DNA of 19,531 nt from positions 1 to 19,531 of the forward strand of contig CAILMA010000212.1 in NCBI GenBank assembly GCA_903835145.1. Direction: 5' to 3'. Below, piece after piece: positions 15,731 to 19,531 of this stretch. The position numbers and the translations under genes are program-made. Position 1 is the stretch's first letter. Each line of letters begins with the position of its first letter. Below the pieces are notes generated by a model. The model worked only from the letters and a program-made list of their open reading frames with translations, was not told the DNA's origin and made no database searches. This DNA comes from an uncultured Bacteroidota bacterium. GTDB lineage: Bacteria > Bacteroidota > Bacteroidia > Chitinophagales > Chitinophagaceae.

Positions 15731-16759
15731 TCATTTATTTTTAGCAAAGCCTATCTGTGGCCCCAATTCAACAATACGGCGCGCGCCCCTGATGCCATAT
15801 GCCGTGCTTACGCTCTCCACAAGGCAGGTACCTCCGCCCGGGTATCGGCTATCGGCTACATATGCAAGGCACCCAGGCCTGACATAAGGTTGCAGAAAGG
15901 TGTGCAGGCTGCCTTCATATCCGGTATAGTTCAGCCTGTATGCCTTTTCATCGGCCAGTTCTCTCAAAGGTTCTGTATCACCTATCTGATTAAGTATCTT
16001 GTTGTAAACACTTCCTGTTTCTGCAAACACGTCAGACTTTACCATAAATCGCAGGCCTCCACCAAGCTTCTTACTGTATTGTACCGCAACCGGATTGTCC
16101 GCTACATTCCGCACCTGCAGCCTATTTTCCTTCAGCACATTGTACCCCAGCTTATAAGCAACACTACCCTTGTTAAAAAGATCGATACCCTTCGCAATTG
16201 GGGTGTACACCAGACCGCACCACAGGGTACCGGGACTTATAAAACAACACGATACACAACCATCGGTATACCGGAGTATGTACCTGATTACGTCAGTCGC
16301 TGTCCCATTTACCTGCACATTGTTGAGGGTGATATCAAGGTCGCAAACTACTTTAATCGGACACTCAGAAATACCTGCCACAGCAGTTTGAAGCAATTCC
16401 TTTATTGGCATGTACTTCCCTGAAATATTTACCGGATTCCGGCTCAGCAGCCAGCTGTAACCTTCGCAGGTAATTTCAAGTGGCATATTGAGGTCACGCT
16501 GAGTTACAAACCCGGTGAATTCTTCCTGTAGGTCACCATCATAACCCAGTTTTATCACCACGGGGTCTCCATCAGCTATCAGGCTGGCCGTTGTCTCTTC
16601 TATAGCTCCATCCTGCCCGTTTTTCGCAATCCGTGCTACCGAGGGCACCACTATTGTCGCCTGCTCATAAATGCTGTGTATGCTCCTGCTGATCACAACT
16701 TTTTTTGCACCGCTAAACCGGAAATTACCTATTGTTATATCACTGTTGAGTACAAACAT
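15731..16759 (-). CDS. Tail hub protein (gpD/gp27-like)
   Basis: A 342-residue protein matching the late-control gpD / gp27 hub pattern. A beta-rich N-terminal domain (FVLNSDITIGNFRFSGAKKV) is followed by YEQATIVVPSVARI and DGDPVVIKLGY, typical of hub barrels. Next comes EEFTGFVTQRDLNMPLEITCEGYSWLL (92-118), the GYSWLL element that follows a strand in gpD-type proteins. A helical segment (MPIKELLQTAVAGI) and the C-terminal VRPGCLAYVADSRYPGGGTCLVESV loop complete it. The hub is the trimeric platform on which the spike sits. The start overlaps the preceding stop by one base (TGATG), suggesting translational coupling. No VgrG fusion is present: hub and spike are separate genes. Confidence 0.82.
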   Translation of the reverse strand: MFVLNSDITIGNFRFSGAKKVVISRSIHSIYEQATIVVPSVARIAKNGQDGAIEETTASLIADGDPVVIKLGYDGDLQEEFTGFVTQRDLNMPLEITCEGYSWLLSRNPVNISGKYMPIKELLQTAVAGISECPIKVVCDLDITLNNVQVNGTATDVIRYILRYTDGCVSCCFISPGTLWCGLVYTPIAKGIDLFNKGSVAYKLGYNVLKENRLQVRNVADNPVAVQYSKKLGGGLRFMVKSDVFAETGSVYNKILNQIGDTEPLRELADEKAYRLNYTGYEGSLHTFLQPYVRPGCLAYVADSRYPGGGTCLVESVSTAYGIRGARRIVELGPQIGFAKNK

Positions 16760-17421
16760 CAGTTTATGGTTGTGAGGTTAAAGGGTTCATCGCTTACCAG
16801 GTGCAGCTCGTAGGGCCTTACATTTTTTACACCTGTTACGGCAGGAAAAATCAACTGCGTAATCACCACCTGATCACTCCCGCTGCGGTCTGGCCGTAGG
16901 AGAAAAATGTCAGTGAGCGGACACTTAATTGAGAGCGCCACATTCTTCTCATACACGTTCCTGAGCTTCGCGACCCGGTCTTCAGGGAACTCGTGGCTTT
17001 GCCCAATGATAAAACCACGGATCACGATTTCATAATCCTGTATGTTTATGAGCTCCTTTACAGTCCCTCTGCGCTCCGTAAGTGGTGTTTCTATAATCGT
17101 TTTCCGGCTCGTCACTGATACAACAGGGTACTGTAACTGCAGGTCAAAAAGAACTGTGTTCGTCACGGCTGCACCAGTGGCTGTTGTATTGGTTACGTCA
17201 TCAGCATAGGTGAGCGTTACTGGCATATAATATTCACGGCCGTTCGCGTCACTGCCATAGTACGGCGACCCCGTCGCGCCTTGCTGAGTGCGGGTATTCG
17301 TGCCATTGCGCACAACAGCGCTATCGCCTGCAACAGGCGTAAATTCAGGCTCGAAAGCCTGTGTTTTATATCCAAATGACTGCTCAAACAGTCCTGCAAG
17401 GTCAAAAGCTATCTCTGCCAT
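16759..17421 (-). CDS. DUF6046-like tail protein
   Basis: A 220-residue protein that I assign to the DUF6046-type family of Bacteroidota tail clusters. The basis is the start MAEIAFDLAGLFEQSFGYK and the block TVKELINIQDYEIVIRGFII with EFPEDRVAKLRNVYEK. DUF6046 has no established function. Its gene order between tape measure and hub suggests a tail-tip adaptor analogous to T4 gp53 or P2 gpU. The ATG at 17421 is preferred. The frame is open to a TTG at 17505 that would add 28 residues and overlap the upstream gene by 26 bp. The stop shares one base with the hub start. Asn/Thr-rich central loops are visible at about 35-95. Confidence 0.72.
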   Translation of the reverse strand: MAEIAFDLAGLFEQSFGYKTQAFEPEFTPVAGDSAVVRNGTNTRTQQGATGSPYYGSDANGREYYMPVTLTYADDVTNTTATGAAVTNTVLFDLQLQYPVVSVTSRKTIIETPLTERRGTVKELINIQDYEIVIRGFIIGQSHEFPEDRVAKLRNVYEKNVALSIKCPLTDIFLLRPDRSGSDQVVITQLIFPAVTGVKNVRPYELHLVSDEPFNLTTIN

Positions 17422-17479
17422 AGTCGCACTATTGGTTACGTGTTTATATTCAATTTGAGTTAGGAAAGAATCAGGATAC

Positions 17480-18766
17480 TTAGCCGATGCTGCTGAGAAT
17501 TTCAATCATGGCCTGCTCTACTTTCTGCTTAAAACCAGTAAGTCCAGTTGCTGCATCCTGCACATGTATCGTAAAGTAATCTATCAGTGGTTTATTTACA
17601 TTTATGGTCACTGCCCTGCCCGATCGCCCGGGCGAATTCGGGTAGCCAGGCTTGAGGTTTTCATTCCCTTCCTGCAGCCTTCCCATGCGCCCACCATCCC
17701 TATTTCTGCTGCCCTTTGCAGTCCCGAATGGCGGACCTCCGGCTTTACCAAAATGTTCATTATCCGTGGCGTTTGCGCTTTCAAATTTTGAGAGGAGTTC
17801 GGTCAAAGAATCTCCCCGTTGGGCCTCACCACCATAATCCCCATAAACCAGAACTGGAAAGAATGTTGTCACCCTTCCTTCCTTGGGGCCGAGGTTACCG
17901 CCTCCTAAATCAGACTTCACGGAATATCCGTTTTTTGGAAGATTACTGTCAGAAAAAATTGACACCTCACGCCGCAGCAATTGCAACCTTTGCACCTTAG
18001 GAACAGCCGATTCCTGAAGAATTTTGGGTGACGAGATCTGGTATCCGGGGCCCTCAGTATTGCCTAAAGCCCTGCCCTCCAACAACACTGATGGTAGAGT
18101 GCTACCTTGAAAAAAATCATTTATCGATAGCTGGTTCAAAATGAGATTCATTGGTGTTTTATACCCCTGCTTTTGCAATTGAGGGCTCTTGTTGAAACTT
18201 AGCATTTCGCTATTCCTATTTGGCGATAAACTGGTTTTATCTGTAGCTGAAACTGGGTTTTCCAGCTGGTTTTCAATACTCCAATTGGGTGTGCCCGACA
18301 ACAATCCTGGTGCCTCAAATTTTTCGCTTTGCCGCTCATAAAAAAAATTAAACAATCGTTTAAATTCATCGATGTAAAGCGAAAGCGGGACATTAAACTC
18401 CGATGTTGTTTTCAGCGATGTGCTCCCCGTATTGAATGCATTTTCCGAGTACCGTTTCGGGGCTGGACTGCGCGATGATTCGCCTATTTGCGGTGGCCAA
18501 TTAATCGCCTTTTTACCGCGCTGTTCCGCTCCAATTAGCGGGCCATCGGCCCCCGCTGTTCTCCGCTGGTTTCTGCCCGCCCCAAATTTCTTCAACACAT
18601 CATAATTGGCATCCGAATAGGACGGTTGATTTGCCAATAGTTGCCATTTGGATGGGTATATATCAGACAATGCTGAAATGCCTCTTTTGCTTTGCACAAG
18701 TTGAAATTCAATGACAGGTGAGGGCTGCAAAAATTGGAGCGGGTTTATTGTTTTTTCCTGCTGCAT
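17480..18766 (-). CDS. Short tape-measure-like protein with low-complexity body
   Basis: A 428-residue protein at the head of the module. The final ~44 residues (TINVNKPLIDYFTIHV, then GFKQKVEQAMIEILSSIG; about 385-428) match the C-terminal motif I recall from Bacteroidota tail tape-measure proteins. The rest is Ser/Asn/Pro/Gly-rich, mostly without long hydrophobic or heptad helices. An Arg/Gly/Lys-rich segment (about 355-385) just precedes the motif. A helix-like stretch LYIDEFKRLFNFFYERQSEKF lies around 135-155. The ATG at 18766 starts MQQEKTINPL; the frame is open to 18829 without sequence character. It could be a tape measure, a scaffold-like assembly protein or an effector with a docking tail. 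It lies 58 bases ahead of the DUF6046-like gene. Confidence 0.5.
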   Translation of the reverse strand: MQQEKTINPLQFLQPSPVIEFQLVQSKRGISALSDIYPSKWQLLANQPSYSDANYDVLKKFGAGRNQRRTAGADGPLIGAEQRGKKAINWPPQIGESSRSPAPKRYSENAFNTGSTSLKTTSEFNVPLSLYIDEFKRLFNFFYERQSEKFEAPGLLSGTPNWSIENQLENPVSATDKTSLSPNRNSEMLSFNKSPQLQKQGYKTPMNLILNQLSINDFFQGSTLPSVLLEGRALGNTEGPGYQISSPKILQESAVPKVQRLQLLRREVSIFSDSNLPKNGYSVKSDLGGGNLGPKEGRVTTFFPVLVYGDYGGEAQRGDSLTELLSKFESANATDNEHFGKAGGPPFGTAKGSRNRDGGRMGRLQEGNENLKPGYPNSPGRSGRAVTINVNKPLIDYFTIHVQDAATGLTGFKQKVEQAMIEILSSIG

Positions 18767-18966
18767 GATTGACGGTTGTTGATTGATAAATGGAAGAAAC
18801 AGAACATGTACGCATACAGGCACACACAAAGCCCTAACGACGACTCGGCAGCTTGGGTCACGGGATCTGGTAACCTATTTTGCAAAGCGGTGGCACTTCC
18901 AGCCGTTTTTACATCGCTGGTTCAATAGAATTTTAAAAGGAAGAAAATACGTTTTTCAGTTGCTTT
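18767..18966. other. Intergenic spacer at the upstream edge of the tail module
   Basis: 200 bp between the tail module and the upstream T9SS gene. No TAnnTTTG promoter element is obvious on the minus strand, and no tRNA or att-like repeat is recognised. An 11-bp inverted repeat with one bulge (GTTCAATAGAA at 18920 and TTCTATTGCAAC at 18965) overlaps the T9SS stop codon but lacks a T-tract. Confidence 0.45.
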
Positions 18967-19531
18967 CTATTGCAACACGAGCTTATTCATCCAAACACCA
19001 TGCATTGTAGCCGTGTTGATAATGTAAACTCCCGGCGGTTGGGTGAGTGTTAGTTTTACGGGTGTGTTGGCTGATATTTGATAAGTTGCGGTTACCTGGC
19101 CGGTTACATTGGTGATGGTTACAATGGCGTCTTCTTGCCATGGTGAAATCAGCTGCAGCGTGCATTCTTGCTCCGCAGGATTAGGGTAAATCATAACTGT
19201 GGCTTCCTGCCCTTCCCCAACGGCCTCTATACCACTGGTGCAACCAGCACCTGTGCGAACAAGGAACGGATAGGTAGCTGATAGGGTGCCGCAGCTGTTA
19301 GTTGCTGTGTAAGAAATAGTGCATGCACCCGCTGCTACACCTGTTACCAGGCCCGCAGCATTTATGGCTGCTACAGCTGCGCTACTGCTGCTCCAGCTAC
19401 CGGTAGTTGCCGTGTTGTGCAAGGTGATGGTATCGCCAGGGCACAAGCTGTCGAGGCCCGAAATTGCGCCTGCATCAGGGCCCGGATTTATTGTGATGAT
19501 GTGTATGGCTGTAGATGCGCCGCAGAAATAA
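18967..19531 (-). CDS. Secreted protein with Ig-like (Big2-type) domain and T9SS sorting domain, 5' partial
   Basis: The frame is open through the right end of the window, so the N-terminus is missing. Visible residues, in order: CGASTAIHIITINPGPDAG, then ISGLDSLCPGDTITLHN. An Ig-like bacterial domain of the Big2 kind follows (GSWSSSSAAVAAINAAGLVT, then GVAAGACTISYTATNSCG). The C-terminal ~75 residues are a T9SS type A sorting domain starting VMIYPNPAEQECTLQL and ending VYIINTATMHGVWMNKLVLQ. The protein is therefore a cell-surface or secreted adhesin-like or structural protein, probably long and multi-domain. Its length and upstream content cannot be seen. It shares strand and direction with the tail module but is of a different class, so it probably marks the module's upstream boundary. 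Confidence 0.82.
   Translation of the reverse strand, partial: YFCGASTAIHIITINPGPDAGAISGLDSLCPGDTITLHNTATTGSWSSSSAAVAAINAAGLVTGVAAGACTISYTATNSCGTLSATYPFLVRTGAGCTSGIEAVGEGQEATVMIYPNPAEQECTLQLISPWQEDAIVTITNVTGQVTATYQISANTPVKLTLTQPPGVYIINTATMHGVWMNKLVLQ

Larger units (their letters stand above)
11688..18766 (-). mobile_element. Phage-derived contractile-tail baseplate module
   Basis: Ten intact same-strand genes in contractile-phage order: tape-measure-like, DUF6046-like, hub (gpD-like), spike (gpV-like), a small protein, gp25-like, LysM/gpX-like, baseplate J-like, gpI/gp48-position and fibre-like. Spacing is short, with a one-base TGATG overlap between the DUF6046-like and hub genes. No capsid, terminase, portal, sheath, tube, lysis or integrase gene is visible. 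It lies between mreD and a T9SS gene. No flanking direct repeats or tRNA site were found at its ends. It could be a prophage remnant, part of a split prophage, or a domesticated tail-like particle locus. The intact frames argue against simple decay. Confidence 0.75.

Noticed and set aside
11688..18766. Extracellular contractile injection system (eCIS) or T6SS locus
   Set aside because: Hub and spike are separate gpD- and gpV-like genes, not a VgrG fusion. No AAA+ ATPase, sheath, tube, PAAR, or T6SS membrane-complex gene is visible, so the phage-type baseplate label is the safest.
18920..18975. Bulged 11-bp inverted repeat overlapping the T9SS stop codon as a terminator
   Set aside because: The loop is 34 nt and no T-tract follows on the minus strand. 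A chance match is plausible, so it is not called.

Overview
The window looks like a chromosomal segment of a Bacteroidota bacterium, most likely a Chitinophagaceae-type or related member. Three secreted proteins carry type IX secretion system (T9SS) C-terminal sorting domains, candidate promoters resemble the Bacteroidota -7 element TAnnTTTG, Shine-Dalgarno sites are mostly absent, and the CarB protein ends where the C-terminal MGS-like regulatory domain would begin. Assignments rest on motifs and recalled family patterns; no database search was possible.

Left part (1-8.8 kb, all minus strand): endonuclease III (nth) follows a hotdog acyl-CoA thioesterase. Then come a polytopic membrane protein of unknown function, a secreted six-repeat NHL beta-propeller protein, a second T9SS-sorted protein of unknown function, and the carbamoyl phosphate synthase large subunit (carB). 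Rho-independent-type hairpins follow both T9SS genes. carB has a hairpin plus T-run in its short leader.

Middle (8.8-11.7 kb, plus strand): a 408-bp intergenic region with candidate promoters leads into mreB-mreC-mreD, the cell-wall elongation scaffold genes. A strong 10-bp hairpin lies between mreB and mreC. The mrdA (PBP2) and rodA genes that commonly follow mreD in this phylum are absent here.

Right part (11.7-18.8 kb, minus strand): a compact and apparently intact contractile-tail baseplate module. In transcription order it holds a tape-measure-like protein with a low-complexity body, a DUF6046-like protein, a gpD-like hub, a gpV-like spike, a 73-residue small protein, a gp25-like wedge protein, a LysM/gpX-like protein, a baseplate J-like protein, a protein in the gpI/gp48 position and a fibre-like protein. 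No sheath, tube, capsid, portal, terminase or integrase gene lies in the window. The module is bounded by mreD (two bases away, convergent) and, upstream, by the 3' end of another T9SS-sorted gene that runs off the window.

The most unusual DNA is the stretch between the last baseplate gene and the fibre gene. About 330 bp are built almost entirely from 7-bp units of the type ACTNNNN (ACTAAGT, ACTTAGT, ACTTTCG, ACTAACG), with a higher-order 65-bp tandem repeat. Its edge forms the stop codon of the upstream baseplate gene.
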